A program made the translations under genes and the position numbers. From Burkholderiales bacterium (GTDB lineage: Bacteria > Pseudomonadota > Gammaproteobacteria > Burkholderiales > SG8-41): a stretch of DNA of 35,669 nt. The DNA is taken from NCBI GenBank assembly GCA_026125585.1, contig JAHCLD010000003.1, positions 1-35,669 of the forward strand. Reading direction: 5' to 3'. The stretch's first letter is position 1. Each line of letters opens with the position of its first letter. Of the stretch, positions 16,794 to 25,884 are shown piece by piece. A model generated the notes under the pieces. The model worked only from the letters and a program-made list of their open reading frames with translations, did not search any database and had not been told where the DNA came from.

Positions 16794-18857
16794 ATGACCG
16801 CTTCCCACACACCGCACACCATGAATCCATTACTCGATTTTTCGGGATTGCCCCGTTTCGCCGATTTCCAGCCGGCCCATGTCGCGCCAGCAATCGACAG
16901 CCTGCTCGCTGACAACCGCACGCTGGTCGAAAGCCTCGCCGCGGATACCGCCGCGCCGACCTGGGAAAATTTTGCAGGCCCGCTGGAAGACGCCAATGAA
17001 AGGCTGCATCGCGCCTGGGGCCAGGTCGGCCACCTCAACGCGGTGATGAACAGCCCGGAACTGCGCGAGGCCTACAACGCCGCGCTGCCGAAAATCACCC
17101 AGTACCACACCGAGCTCGGCCAGCACGAAGGCCTCTACCGCAGGTTCAAGGCACTGCGCAACGGCAGCGCCTGGGACTCGCTGTCCCCGGCGCAGCGCCG
17201 GATCGTCGACAACGAACTGCGCGATTTCCGCCTCGGCGGCGCGGAACTCCCGCCCGCCGGCAAGCGGCGCTATACCGAGATCAGCGACCGGCTGTCGACC
17301 CTGACCTCGCGCTTCAGCGACAACCTGCTCGACGCCACCAACGCCTGGTCCCACGTCGTCACTGACGCCGCGGAGCTCGCCGGCCTGCCCGGAGACGCGA
17401 AAGAAGCCGCGCACGCCGCGGCGGAGGCCGACAAACTGGCCGGCTGGAAATTCACGCTGCATGCGCCCTCCTACCTGCCGGTGCTGCAGTACGCCGACAA
17501 CCGCGCCCTACGCGAACGCCTCTACCGCGCCTACGTCACCCGCGCCTCCGAGTTCGGCGATGCGAAGCTCGACAACACGCCGCTGATCGCCGAAATCGTC
17601 GCCCTGCGCCGCGAGCTCGCGCAGCTGCTGGGATTCGCCAGTTATGCGGAGCTGTCGCTGGAGGCGAAAATGGCGGACACGCCGGCGCAGGTGCTGCAGT
17701 TCCTGCGCGAGCTGGCGGCGCGCGCGAAGCCTCATGCGCAGCGCGATCTTGCCGAGCTGCAGGATTTCGCGCGCGAAGAGCTCGGCATGACCCGGCTCGA
17801 GGCCTGGGACTACGCCTATGTCTCGGAAAAGCTGCGCGTCGCGCGTTATGCCTTCTCCGAAAACGAGGTGAAACAGTACTTCCCGGAAACCACGGTGCTG
17901 CCCGGCATGTTCAGGCTGGTCGAAACCCTGTACGACCTCCGCATCGAACAGACCGAGGCGCCGCAATGGCATCCCGACGTGCGCTTTTTCTCGATCCGCG
18001 ACCGCAGCGGCGGCCTGGTCGGGCAGTTCTACCTCGATCTCTATGCGCGGCCGAGCAAGCGCGGCGGGGCGTGGATGGACGATGCGATCACCCGCCGCGC
18101 CACCGCGCAGGGCACCCAGGCGCCGGTGGCCTACCTCAACTGCAACTTCTCGCCGCCGGTCGGCAAAAAGCCGGCGCTGTTCACCCACGACGAGGTGATC
18201 ACGCTGTTCCATGAGTTCGGCCACGGCCTGCACCACCTGCTGACCCGCGTCGACTACCTCGGCGTCTCCGGCATCAACGGCGTCGAATGGGATGCCGTCG
18301 AGCTGCCCAGCCAGTTCATGGAGAACTTCTGCTGGGAATGGGATGTCGTGCGGCCGATGACCCGCCACGCCGACAGCGGGGCCGCGCTGCCGAAGGCGCT
18401 GTTCGACAAGATGCTGGCCGCGAAAAACTTCCAGAGCGGCATGCAGACCGTGCGCCAGATCGAATTCTCGCTGTTCGACCTGCGCCTGCACCACGACTTC
18501 GATCCGGCGGGCGGACAGACCGCGCTGCAGCTGCTCGATGAGGTGCGCAACGAAGTCGCGGTGGTGTTCCCCCCGGAATACAACCGCTTCCCCAACAATT
18601 TCTCGCACATCTTCGCCGGCGGCTATGCCGCGGGCTACTACAGCTACAAATGGGCGGAAGTGCTGTCGGCCGACGCCTACAGCCTGTTCGAAGAAAACGG
18701 CGTGCTCGACCCGGAAACAGGCATGCGCTTCTGGAACGAAGTCCTGGCCGTGGGCGGCAGCCGGCCGGCGCTGGAATCCTTCGTCGCCTTCCGCGGGCGG
18801 GAACCGAAAATCGACGCCCTGCTGCGCCACAACGGGATGACCGCGGAAGCCGCCTGA
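16794..18857 (+). CDS. prlC: Oligopeptidase A (M3 family zinc metallopeptidase)
   Basis: 687 aa cytoplasmic M3 peptidase, the size of E. coli PrlC/OpdA, which degrades short peptides including cleaved signal peptides. The zinc motif HEFGH is at residues 473-477, followed by the downstream zinc ligand region GVEWDAVELPSQFMENF, which contains the third-ligand Glu. The FAGGYAAGYYSYKWAEV segment near the C-terminus is the substrate-binding tyrosine loop of the family. The ATG at 16794 is taken as start; a second in-frame ATG at 16821, directly before the conserved NPLLDFSGLPRF block, is equally possible, and neither has a clear ribosome site. It is separated from pyrC' by 71 bp that are notably AT-rich at their start. 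Confidence 0.95.
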   Translation: MTASHTPHTMNPLLDFSGLPRFADFQPAHVAPAIDSLLADNRTLVESLAADTAAPTWENFAGPLEDANERLHRAWGQVGHLNAVMNSPELREAYNAALPKITQYHTELGQHEGLYRRFKALRNGSAWDSLSPAQRRIVDNELRDFRLGGAELPPAGKRRYTEISDRLSTLTSRFSDNLLDATNAWSHVVTDAAELAGLPGDAKEAAHAAAEADKLAGWKFTLHAPSYLPVLQYADNRALRERLYRAYVTRASEFGDAKLDNTPLIAEIVALRRELAQLLGFASYAELSLEAKMADTPAQVLQFLRELAARAKPHAQRDLAELQDFAREELGMTRLEAWDYAYVSEKLRVARYAFSENEVKQYFPETTVLPGMFRLVETLYDLRIEQTEAPQWHPDVRFFSIRDRSGGLVGQFYLDLYARPSKRGGAWMDDAITRRATAQGTQAPVAYLNCNFSPPVGKKPALFTHDEVITLFHEFGHGLHHLLTRVDYLGVSGINGVEWDAVELPSQFMENFCWEWDVVRPMTRHADSGAALPKALFDKMLAAKNFQSGMQTVRQIEFSLFDLRLHHDFDPAGGQTALQLLDEVRNEVAVVFPPEYNRFPNNFSHIFAGGYAAGYYSYKWAEVLSADAYSLFEENGVLDPETGMRFWNEVLAVGGSRPALESFVAFRGREPKIDALLRHNGMTAEAA

Positions 18858-18956
18858 AACCACGGCGACAACATAACCGGCCGCGGTATCATGCGGTTCT
18901 GCGGTCCGGCAGCGCATCCGGATGCCGGCCGCGACATTTCCTGCGAGGTGACCGAC

Positions 18957-19529
18957 ATGACAAAACCGATTGTTCTGCTCGCCGCGCTGGCCTTTGCCGT
19001 TCCGGCACAGGCAGCGCAACTCTATCGCTGGGTCGACGACAGGGGCCGCGTCGAATGGCGCGACACGCCGCCCCCCGCCACCGCGAAAAAAGTGGAGAAA
19101 CGCACCGTCGGCGGCAGCGTGATCGAAACCTCGACGCTGCCGTACAGCCTGCAGCAGGCCGTGAAAAGTTTCCCGGTCACCCTCTATACCGGCAACTGCG
19201 GCGAGGGCTGTGACAAGGCGCGCGCGCACCTGGTGCGCCGCGGCGTCCCGTACAGCCAGAAAAACCCGCAGGACGATGTCGATGCCTACAAAAAACTGAC
19301 CAACGGCGGCATGCAGGTGCCCCTGCTTTTCGTCGGCCGCGAACGCCTGACCGGTTATGAAGAAAGCGCATGGGACCGCGCGCTGGATTCTGCCGGTTAT
19401 GCGCGCCAGCCGGTGCCCGGCTATACGGCGCCCAAACCCGCCGCTGCGCCACCGCCCAAGCCGCCGGCGCCCCAGGCCGCCGCCCCGGCACCGGAATCCG
19501 CGGAGCCGGCACCCGCGCCGGCGCAATGA
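18957..19529 (+). CDS. Exported DUF4124 / glutaredoxin-like protein
   Basis: 190 aa protein with a signal peptide (residues 1-20, ending AQAA), a DUF4124 segment (QLYRWVDDRGRVEWRDTPPP) and a glutaredoxin-like domain from about residue 72 (VTLYTGNCG onward, with MQVPLLFVG as the cis-proline strand). The expected CxxC is replaced by CGEGC, a CxxxC arrangement with C81 and C85. The tail from about residue 150 is Pro/Ala-rich, probably disordered. It is predicted periplasmic or membrane-associated. The role is unknown; a thiol-disulfide function is plausible from the fold but unproven. The start has GAGG 8 bases upstream. Its stop overlaps the xthA start (ATGA). Confidence 0.82.
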   Translation: MTKPIVLLAALAFAVPAQAAQLYRWVDDRGRVEWRDTPPPATAKKVEKRTVGGSVIETSTLPYSLQQAVKSFPVTLYTGNCGEGCDKARAHLVRRGVPYSQKNPQDDVDAYKKLTNGGMQVPLLFVGRERLTGYEESAWDRALDSAGYARQPVPGYTAPKPAAAPPPKPPAPQAAAPAPESAEPAPAPAQ

Positions 19530-20296
19530 AACTCGCCACCTGGAACGTCAATTCGCTGAAGGTGCGTCTGCCGCAGGTGCTGGACTGGCTGACCGCGCAT
19601 CAACCGGACGCGCTGTGCCTGCAGGAAACCAAGCTCGAGGACGACAAGTTTCCAGTGGCAGAAATCGAGGCCGCCGGCTACCGTGCCGCCTTCAGCGGCC
19701 AGAAAACCTATAACGGCGTCGCCGTCCTGACGCGCAAGGCAGTGAGCGACGTCAGCCATGGCATTCCCGGCTTCAACGATCCGCAGAAGCGCGTGATTGC
19801 CGCCACGCTCGACGGCGTGCGCGTGGTCTGCGGCTACATGCCCAATGGCGAGTCCGTGGAATCCGACAAGTACCGGTACAAACTGGAATGGTACGCCGCG
19901 CTGACGAACTGGCTGCGCGATGAAGTGTCACGCCATCCGCAGCTTGCGCTGCTCGGCGACTTCAACATCGCCCCGGCCGACGCCGACGTGCACGATCCGC
20001 AGGCCTGGGCCGGCAAGGTGTTGTGCAGCGACGCCGAACGCAACGCCTTCCAGGGCCTGCTGGCATTGGGCCTGAGCGACACCTTCCGCCTGTTCGAGCA
20101 GCCCGAGCGCTCGTTTTCGTGGTGGGACTACCGGATGAACGCCTTCCGCCGCAAGATGGGCCTGCGCATCGACCACATCCTCGCTTCGGGACCGCTCGCG
20201 GGCCGCTGCAAGGGTTGCCTCATCGACAGCGCGCCTCGCGCCAACGAGCGCCCCTCGGATCACGCCCCGGTCATCGCTGAGTTCGCCACCATCTAA
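19526..20296 (+). CDS. xthA: Exodeoxyribonuclease III
   Basis: 256 aa enzyme of base excision repair that cuts DNA at abasic sites and trims 3' ends. The EEP-fold motifs are complete: TWNVNSLKVRL at the N-terminus, QETK with Glu34, GDFNIAP with the catalytic Asp/Asn pair, RIDHIL, and the C-terminal SDHAPV with the catalytic His. It is translationally coupled to the preceding gene by ATGA. The accessory block begins immediately downstream. A diverged and internally deleted second copy of its middle and 3' portions lies at 28380-28685, so this locus was probably the target of an insertion or a replacement. Confidence 0.95.
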   Translation: MKLATWNVNSLKVRLPQVLDWLTAHQPDALCLQETKLEDDKFPVAEIEAAGYRAAFSGQKTYNGVAVLTRKAVSDVSHGIPGFNDPQKRVIAATLDGVRVVCGYMPNGESVESDKYRYKLEWYAALTNWLRDEVSRHPQLALLGDFNIAPADADVHDPQAWAGKVLCSDAERNAFQGLLALGLSDTFRLFEQPERSFSWWDYRMNAFRRKMGLRIDHILASGPLAGRCKGCLIDSAPRANERPSDHAPVIAEFATI

Positions 20297-20319
20297 ACAG
20301 CGGAAACAGGCGGCCGAAT

Positions 20320-21534
20320 TCAGCCTTCGTCCCCGCGGCCCGGCTCGGTTCTCCGTTCGTCGGGCAGCAGCAGCACGATCGTGGCTTTGATCGTGGCGAC
20401 ACCGGCGAGTATCCACAGCGAGGCGGCAAATCCGATGTTCTTCACCATCGGACCGAGCAGCCAGACAGCGAGTGCGCTGATACCAAACGCGACCGTCAGC
20501 CGCAGGCCGGCGACTCGCGAGCGCAACCGGTCGTCGACGTAGCGCACGACCATCGCCTCAGTAAACGGAATAGAACCGAAGACAAACACCATCACCGCAA
20601 GCAGCGCGATGAACAGCCACCAGTCTTGCGTGTGCGCTGCGAAGATCAGCGGTGGAATCTGAATTACCGACATCCAGAACTGCAGCGGCTTGAACGGCAT
20701 GACATCTATCATGCGCCCGATGACGATCTGCGCAAGCGACGCAACGACGTAGATCACCGAGAGCAGCGCACCCAGCACAGCCGGGTCTTCGATCACGCCG
20801 AGGAAAGCCTCGGACAGCAGCTGCGCATTACCGTTGGTGGTGAAGTTGAAGAGCAGGCTGCCCGCGACCGCCACCACCGTCATCACCGCGAATACACGTG
20901 CGAGCATCGCAGGCGACAACTTCACCTGGGCCTTGCCGCCCTTGCCTTTGGATGGTGCCTCGACTTCCTTCGGGCACAGAAGTGCGAACGCGATACCGCA
21001 CGCGATCGAAATCGAGCCTGGAATCACGAATGCAGCACGCCAACCCAGCCATTTGACGAGGAAGCCAGTGAGCAGCGCGGCGACGGCGATGCCGAGGTTG
21101 CCTGCGAGCCCGTTGAAACCGATCACGGCACCCGGATTGGGTACGTTCTGCACCAGCATCGGGATACCGACCGGATGATAGATCGCGGCAAACGCGCCGA
21201 GCAGCATCAGTGCCGCCGCGAGCTGCCAGGCATTCTGTGTAAACGCCACCAGGATCGCGGCCGCGCCCATGCCGATGAAAAAAATGATCATCATGATGCG
21301 GCGGCCCCACAGATCGCCCAAATGTCCGGCGGGCAATGCGCCGAGGCCGAACAGTACGAACGCGCCCACACCGTACGGCATCAGGTCTGTCCAGTTCGAA
21401 TAGCCGAATTCGACGGCGATCGAAGCGACGGCGGTTGCAAAAATCAACAGAAACATGTGGTCGATGCCGTGGGCAACGTTCAGCAGAAACCTAATGACAC
21501 CATGATTCGCGGCACTGCCTCTGACATTTTCCAT
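20320..21534 (-). CDS. Major facilitator superfamily transporter
   Basis: 404 aa inner-membrane protein with about 12 hydrophobic segments in two halves split by a charged linker near residues 190-215 (KEVEAPSKGKGGKAQVK). The cytoplasmic loop 2-3 carries the MFS signature GHLGDLWGRRIMMI. The start at 21534 is preferred because AAGGAGG lies just upstream; two earlier in-frame starts (21555, 21576) lack this. As last gene of the tctC-led cluster it is a candidate importer or exporter of the compound handled there. No substrate can be read from sequence. Its GC content is closer to the flanks than that of its neighbours. It ends 23 bp from the end of xthA, tail to tail. Confidence 0.88.
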   Translation of the reverse strand: MENVRGSAANHGVIRFLLNVAHGIDHMFLLIFATAVASIAVEFGYSNWTDLMPYGVGAFVLFGLGALPAGHLGDLWGRRIMMIIFFIGMGAAAILVAFTQNAWQLAAALMLLGAFAAIYHPVGIPMLVQNVPNPGAVIGFNGLAGNLGIAVAALLTGFLVKWLGWRAAFVIPGSISIACGIAFALLCPKEVEAPSKGKGGKAQVKLSPAMLARVFAVMTVVAVAGSLLFNFTTNGNAQLLSEAFLGVIEDPAVLGALLSVIYVVASLAQIVIGRMIDVMPFKPLQFWMSVIQIPPLIFAAHTQDWWLFIALLAVMVFVFGSIPFTEAMVVRYVDDRLRSRVAGLRLTVAFGISALAVWLLGPMVKNIGFAASLWILAGVATIKATIVLLLPDERRTEPGRGDEG

Positions 21535-21576
21535 CCTGCCTCCTTGTGCGCCCATCCGCACTATTTTCCAAATCAA

Positions 21577-22107
21577 CTAGTTTATTGCCCTTTCACGCTC
21601 CAACCATTCTTTCTCGGATTTTGACAAAGGAGCGTTCAACTTCACATGTCGCCGTATTGACCCAAAGCAGGGTTCCAGTTTTCGCAACTCATTGACCGTA
21701 ACACGGGCAAGCAACTGCGGATACAAACCCTTCGGATTTTTCTTCGAACCCTGCTCGGCCAAGCGCAGACTCAACTCACGCATTAAAGGTGTTATCGAAA
21801 CGGATCCTTTCATGCACTGAAAAATCGGCCCGGAAAATGATCGCACACGCAAATAGCATACTTTTGCACCTTTGCGCGCATAAAAACAGAATTTCCTATT
21901 CGCGCCGATCCATAAACCTCTTGCAGGGCTTACCGCGAAAAGCAATCCTCTCGTTGCGATCGCGACCACACCAGCATCAACAATGATCAATTGATTCCAA
22001 GGACAGCCATGCGGAGTCGAAGGGTTATCGTATCGCCTACTTTCAATCCGTCGCACTACAGAGTCGACGTCAATCGTGCCCTTATCTTTGACCTGTCGCC
22101 TTGCCAT
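21577..22107 (-). CDS. Stand-alone AraC-type sensor (cupin) domain without a DNA-binding domain
   Basis: 176 aa. Residues from about 24 to 128 align by eye with the N-terminal cupin-like domain of the AraC regulator at 25885: a shared RRY, then NQLIIVDAGVV against AQLVFAEEGVM, ARGLWIGANRKF against QRAVWVPPETPH, and TPLMRELSLRLAEQ against SELLRALILQFSRI. The full regulator then has two helix-turn-helix motifs; this protein ends after a short basic/acidic tail (SKSEKEWLERERAIN) with no such motifs. The His-x-His at the ligand end of the cupin is not conserved. It is AT-richer than the flanks. It could be a truncated relic or a ligand-sensing partner; the intact frame and in-operon position leave both open. 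Confidence 0.6.
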   Translation of the reverse strand: MARRQVKDKGTIDVDSVVRRIESRRYDNPSTPHGCPWNQLIIVDAGVVAIATRGLLFAVSPARGLWIGANRKFCFYARKGAKVCYLRVRSFSGPIFQCMKGSVSITPLMRELSLRLAEQGSKKNPKGLYPQLLARVTVNELRKLEPCFGSIRRHVKLNAPLSKSEKEWLERERAIN

Positions 22108-22153
22108 TAAGCCGCCCCTACCGAGATGTATTTACGCAACACACAGTAGCCGA

Positions 22154-23398
22154 CTACATCCGAGAAATCATTTCTCTCCCGAAACCGGAGCACGATATTT
22201 GGCGAGATCCCTCAATGGACGACGCCAGATCGACGGTCACGACCCTGTCCCGGATCGTTTTCTCCAGTGAGTCACTTATAACTATCGCCGCTTCATTCCA
22301 TCCCAGGTGACGCAGCATCATCTCGGCGGAAAGAATCTCGGATGATGGATTTGCACAATCCAGTCCGGCGATACTTGGAGCTGTGCCATGAGTGGCCTCA
22401 AAGACCGCAATTGAATCGCTTAGGTTAGCCCCTGGCGCTATTCCTATGCCACCCACTTGGGCAGCCAAAGCATCCGAAAGATAATCGCCATTCAAATTCA
22501 GGGTAGCCACGATGTCATGCTCCTCCGGTCTCAGGAGGATTTCCTGCATGAACGCATCGCAGATGACATCCTTGATCACAATGTCGCCATGTTCGGCGGG
22601 AATGCTTAACCATGGACTACTTCCGAGGAGCCGGGCACCAAACTCCTCTTTTGCCAGCTCATATCCCCAGTTCTTGAACCACCCTTCCGTGAATTTCTGA
22701 ATATTTCCCTTATGAACCAAAGTCACCGAACGACGACGATTGTCGATCGCGTACCTGATCGCTCTCCTTATCAACCTTTGACTGCCCTCTTTGGAGACAG
22801 GCTTAATGCCGATGGACGCGGATTCAGGAAACTTTATTGAGGTCACCTTCATTTCAGAGATCAGGAAGTTCAATATTTTCGAGGCCTCCTTTGTCCCCGT
22901 TCCCCACTCGATGCCGGCATAAATGTCTTCCGTGTTCTCCCGGAAGATGACCATGTCAGTTTTCTCCGGATATTTCAGAGGACTTGGAACACCCTTGAAA
23001 TAGCGTATGGGCCTCAAGCAGACATACAGGTCAAGAACCTGGCGCAGCGCGACATTCAGGGAGCGCGTGCCACCCCCGACCGGAGTGGCCAGCGGACCCT
23101 TTATCAGAACACCAAACTCCCTCGCCGCATCCAGCGTTTCTTCGGGCAGGGCATTACCGTCACCATAGAGTTGCGCGGCCTTCTTTCCGGCATATATTTC
23201 GGTCCACGCGATCTTCCGGCGCCTTCCATATGCCTTTTGGACCGCCGCATCAACCACCTGCATCATCACCGGCGTTATGTCGGCGCCTATCCCATCGCCT
23301 TCAATGTATGGCAACACAGGATTGTCGGGAACGCGCAACGTCATGTCCTTGGCGACAGACACTGCTTCGCCGGCTCCGACCTTGATGTGTTTGTACAT
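22154..23398 (-). CDS. icd: Isocitrate dehydrogenase, predicted NAD-preferring
   Basis: 414 aa beta-decarboxylating dehydrogenase closely resembling E. coli Icd and sharing its residue numbering through the active site: S113, N115, R119, R129, R153, Y160 and K230 are all present, so isocitrate is the expected substrate and 2-oxoglutarate the product. The cofactor site differs. With a 2-residue offset, E. coli K344, Y345, V351, Y391 and R395 are here S342, I343, A349, V389 and S393, so the residues that hold the NADP 2'-phosphate are gone. It starts 10 bp after the lyase stop and has no strong ribosome site, suggesting coupling. Probably a second, accessory copy beside the housekeeping enzyme, which is inference since the rest of the genome is not seen. 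Confidence 0.9.
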   Translation of the reverse strand: MYKHIKVGAGEAVSVAKDMTLRVPDNPVLPYIEGDGIGADITPVMMQVVDAAVQKAYGRRRKIAWTEIYAGKKAAQLYGDGNALPEETLDAAREFGVLIKGPLATPVGGGTRSLNVALRQVLDLYVCLRPIRYFKGVPSPLKYPEKTDMVIFRENTEDIYAGIEWGTGTKEASKILNFLISEMKVTSIKFPESASIGIKPVSKEGSQRLIRRAIRYAIDNRRRSVTLVHKGNIQKFTEGWFKNWGYELAKEEFGARLLGSSPWLSIPAEHGDIVIKDVICDAFMQEILLRPEEHDIVATLNLNGDYLSDALAAQVGGIGIAPGANLSDSIAVFEATHGTAPSIAGLDCANPSSEILSAEMMLRHLGWNEAAIVISDSLEKTIRDRVVTVDLASSIEGSRQISCSGFGREMISRM

Positions 23399-23408
23399 GG
23401 CGAAAGTC

Positions 23409-24776
23409 TTATACCTTCAGCCAGCCGCTTTTATCGACGTCCTTCAGAACCCTTTCGACGATTTCCGGGGCGAAACCAATGTATGTGGTTGGGTCGAGCA
23501 GCTCTTTAAGTTCGCCCGGAGACAGCGCCGATCCGATCTGTTTGTTCTTGCTGAGCGATTCTTCGAGACTCAGCCCCTTTTCAATTCCATGAATCGCAAC
23601 TTCGTGCATGACATCGTGCGCAGTTTGCTTGCCAACCTTGTCGGACAACGCGAACATGATTCGCTCTGTGAGAAGGTAGCCGCCCATGGTGTTCAAATTC
23701 CTGCGCATGCTCGAAGTGTTGACGACGAGACCCGCCAGCACGTAATGCATTCGGGAAAGCATCACCCCCAGCATGAGACAAGACTCGGGCACAGCGCGCC
23801 ACTCACTGAACCATCCAGAACCATCCCGTTCATGCAACGTGACCATTGACTCCATCATCAAGGACGCGTTGTAGCGAAGTGATCGCCCTACGGCGCATAT
23901 CTCCATCACGACAAACGGGTTGCGTTTGTGCGGCATCGTGGATGACCCCACATTGGCCTGCTCGGCCGGTTCAGAGATCTCATCAATTTCGTTATGGGTA
24001 AGAATATAGATTTCATTCGCGATCTTTGCGATTGTTCCGCCGATCAGGCCTAGAAGGTTCACATACTCCGCAAATCGGTCTCGTGCCGGTTGCCAGGAAA
24101 TGTCCGCCACCGCCAAGCCAAGTCTTTTCATCACACGGGCATCGACTTCGAAAGGCTCTTGGGCAAATGACGCCTTAGTCCCCACCCCACCTACCATCAG
24201 CCCCACAAATACGCGTTCCTCAAGCTGCCGCAGCCTCTCATAGTGACGAGTTACTTCGGATAACCAGATTGCAGTCTTATGACCGAAGGTGATCGGTAGC
24301 GCCTGCGTGCCCAATGAGCGACCGACCATTGGGGTGCTCATGTGCTCCTTCGACAGGCGGTACAACTCCTTGCCGATCAGCTTCACGTCCCTCAGAAAGA
24401 TCGCATGTGCTTCCTTGACCTGAAGCATCAGCGCCGTATCTGTAATGTCCTGCGTCGTGGGCCCGAAGTGAATAAACTCGCCGGCTTCTTTCTTACATGC
24501 TTTTTGAAGCGCCTTGAGGGCAGGAACCAGCGGGTGCCGGACACTCTTCATTCCGGCCCCGATTTCTTCCATATCGACGTTGGCAACCTTTGCCTTGGCC
24601 GCAATCTCATCCGCTGCGCTCTTGGGGATAATTCCCAGTGCCGCCTGCTCTATTGCCAGCGCAGCCTCTATGTCAAACCACTTTTGCACTTTGTTCGAAT
24701 CGGAGAAGATGGCGCGCAACTCATCCGTTCCCCACATATGCTTTATTAGCCGATCGTCAAATATTCCGGTCGCCAT
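23409..24776 (-). CDS. Fumarase/aspartase superfamily lyase, ADSL/carboxymuconate cycloisomerase type
   Basis: 455 aa. The superfamily signature [11 protein letters not shown] holds the catalytic-loop serine. The N-terminus ([19 protein letters not shown]) and the C-terminal domain ([23 protein letters not shown]) are of the adenylosuccinate lyase / 3-carboxy-cis,cis-muconate cycloisomerase group. [13 protein letters not shown] is the conserved second region. Members eliminate fumarate-like products from succinyl-substituted amines or rearrange tricarboxylates. Position in a catabolic cluster, not a purine cluster, argues against a housekeeping purB. The start has GGAG 5 bases upstream. The substrate is unknown: iminodisuccinate-type lyases belong to this superfamily, so an aminopolycarboxylate is one possibility. 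Confidence 0.85.
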   Translation of the reverse strand: MATGIFDDRLIKHMWGTDELRAIFSDSNKVQKWFDIEAALAIEQAALGIIPKSAADEIAAKAKVANVDMEEIGAGMKSVRHPLVPALKALQKACKKEAGEFIHFGPTTQDITDTALMLQVKEAHAIFLRDVKLIGKELYRLSKEHMSTPMVGRSLGTQALPITFGHKTAIWLSEVTRHYERLRQLEERVFVGLMVGGVGTKASFAQEPFEVDARVMKRLGLAVADISWQPARDRFAEYVNLLGLIGGTIAKIANEIYILTHNEIDEISEPAEQANVGSSTMPHKRNPFVVMEICAVGRSLRYNASLMMESMVTLHERDGSGWFSEWRAVPESCLMLGVMLSRMHYVLAGLVVNTSSMRRNLNTMGGYLLTERIMFALSDKVGKQTAHDVMHEVAIHGIEKGLSLEESLSKNKQIGSALSPGELKELLDPTTYIGFAPEIVERVLKDVDKSGWLKV

Positions 24777-24831
24777 TTCTGCTCCAAATAAGTGTTGATT
24801 TGAAATTAACCATCTAACGGGCGATTGAAAC

Positions 24832-25809
24832 CTAATTCGCCCTCACATTGCCGCGCTTGATCACATCTGAATACTTGATCACCTCATTCTTGAAATACGA
24901 CCCAAGTACGGCCGGAGAGCTGCCAACGGGATCGATTCCATCTTTCGCCATGAAGCTCAACACCTCAGGCGCTTTAGTTGCTTGAGAAAACTCTTCGCTG
25001 AGTTTCGTTACGATCTCTTTTGGCGCATTCACCTGCGCAAACACCGCATACCAGTTGTTTGATTCAAACCCCGGCAAGACCGATCCAACAGTTGGCAAAT
25101 CGGGAAATGCCGGAGATTTGTTGGCCGTCGTAATCGCAATCCCCTTTAATCTACGGGTCGACAAATGCGGCTTTGCGGACGGAGCTGTAGCGAAGAGAAT
25201 GTCTACTTCGCCAGAAACCGCACCTGTGATCGCAGGGCCTCCTCCCTTGTAGGGCACATGCGCAATCTCAATCCCGGTCATCTGTCGCAGCATTTCAATG
25301 GATAGATGGCTTGTCGTTCCCGCGCCGTTCGATCCCGCATTCATGCCGCCAGCACGATTCTTCGCCAGTGCAATAAGTTCTTTTAACGAATTTGCGGGAA
25401 CACTTGGATGCGCCACCAACACAAGCGGCCCCGATGCCAGCCAGCTGACAGGAGCCAAGCTCTTGATAGGATCGAACCGGACATTGGCAAGAAGGCTTGT
25501 GTTCACTGCAAGCGAAGCTGTAGCGAGCAGGATGGTGTAGCCGTCCGGGGCGCTACCGGCAACGATCTGCGCCCCCAAGAGCCCACCCGCCCCCGCACGG
25601 TTGTCCACAACCAACATCTGATTCAGCTTCGCCTGCATGGGTTTTGCCAGAAGTCTTGCCAGCACATCAGCACCTCCTCCGGGCGCAAATGGAACAACCA
25701 CCCGGATCGGCTTGGTGGGGTACTGCTGAGCAAGCAGCGCGTCACTTCCCACCATGCCTGTCAAAGCGAGCACTCCCGCTACAGCCGATCGGAAAGTTTT
25801 AAACTTCAT
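24832..25809 (-). CDS. Bug/TctC family periplasmic solute-binding protein
   Basis: 325 aa with a signal peptide (about residues 1-28, basic start then a hydrophobic run ending DALLA). The mature part opens with YPTKPIRVVVPFAPGGGADV, the family hallmark, followed by VDNRAGAGGLLGA and the HVPYKGGGPA loop that contacts a carboxylate ligand. Bug proteins bind small carboxylates and amino acids, and are hugely expanded in Burkholderiales. The matching membrane partners TctA and TctB are absent from the window. The start is supported by AGGAGG at 7-8 bases. It is the first gene of the minus-strand cluster and divergent from araC. Ligand unknown. Confidence 0.92.
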   Translation of the reverse strand: MKFKTFRSAVAGVLALTGMVGSDALLAQQYPTKPIRVVVPFAPGGGADVLARLLAKPMQAKLNQMLVVDNRAGAGGLLGAQIVAGSAPDGYTILLATASLAVNTSLLANVRFDPIKSLAPVSWLASGPLVLVAHPSVPANSLKELIALAKNRAGGMNAGSNGAGTTSHLSIEMLRQMTGIEIAHVPYKGGGPAITGAVSGEVDILFATAPSAKPHLSTRRLKGIAITTANKSPAFPDLPTVGSVLPGFESNNWYAVFAQVNAPKEIVTKLSEEFSQATKAPEVLSFMAKDGIDPVGSSPAVLGSYFKNEVIKYSDVIKRGNVRAN

Positions 25810-25884
25810 GTGCTATCCTCCTAATTGTCCGCATGATCTCGTTTAACATATTGTTTTATATGAATTTTTTCATGTTGATGCCTG
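25810..25884. promoter_or_regulatory. Divergent tctC / araC intergenic region with candidate operator
   Basis: 75 bp, strongly AT-rich, between two divergent starts. It contains CATAT-N6-ATATG and TGAA-N4-TTCA inverted repeats close together, plausible as regulator binding sites. No convincing -35/-10 pair could be chosen for either direction. AraC-family proteins often bind direct repeats, so the assignment to this regulator is only a guess. Confidence 0.35.

Noticed and set aside
23409-24776. Housekeeping purB (adenylosuccinate lyase)
   Set aside because: The superfamily match is clear, but the catabolic, horizontally acquired context with a Bug protein and MmgE/PrpD makes a purine role unlikely; not formally excluded without the rest of the genome.
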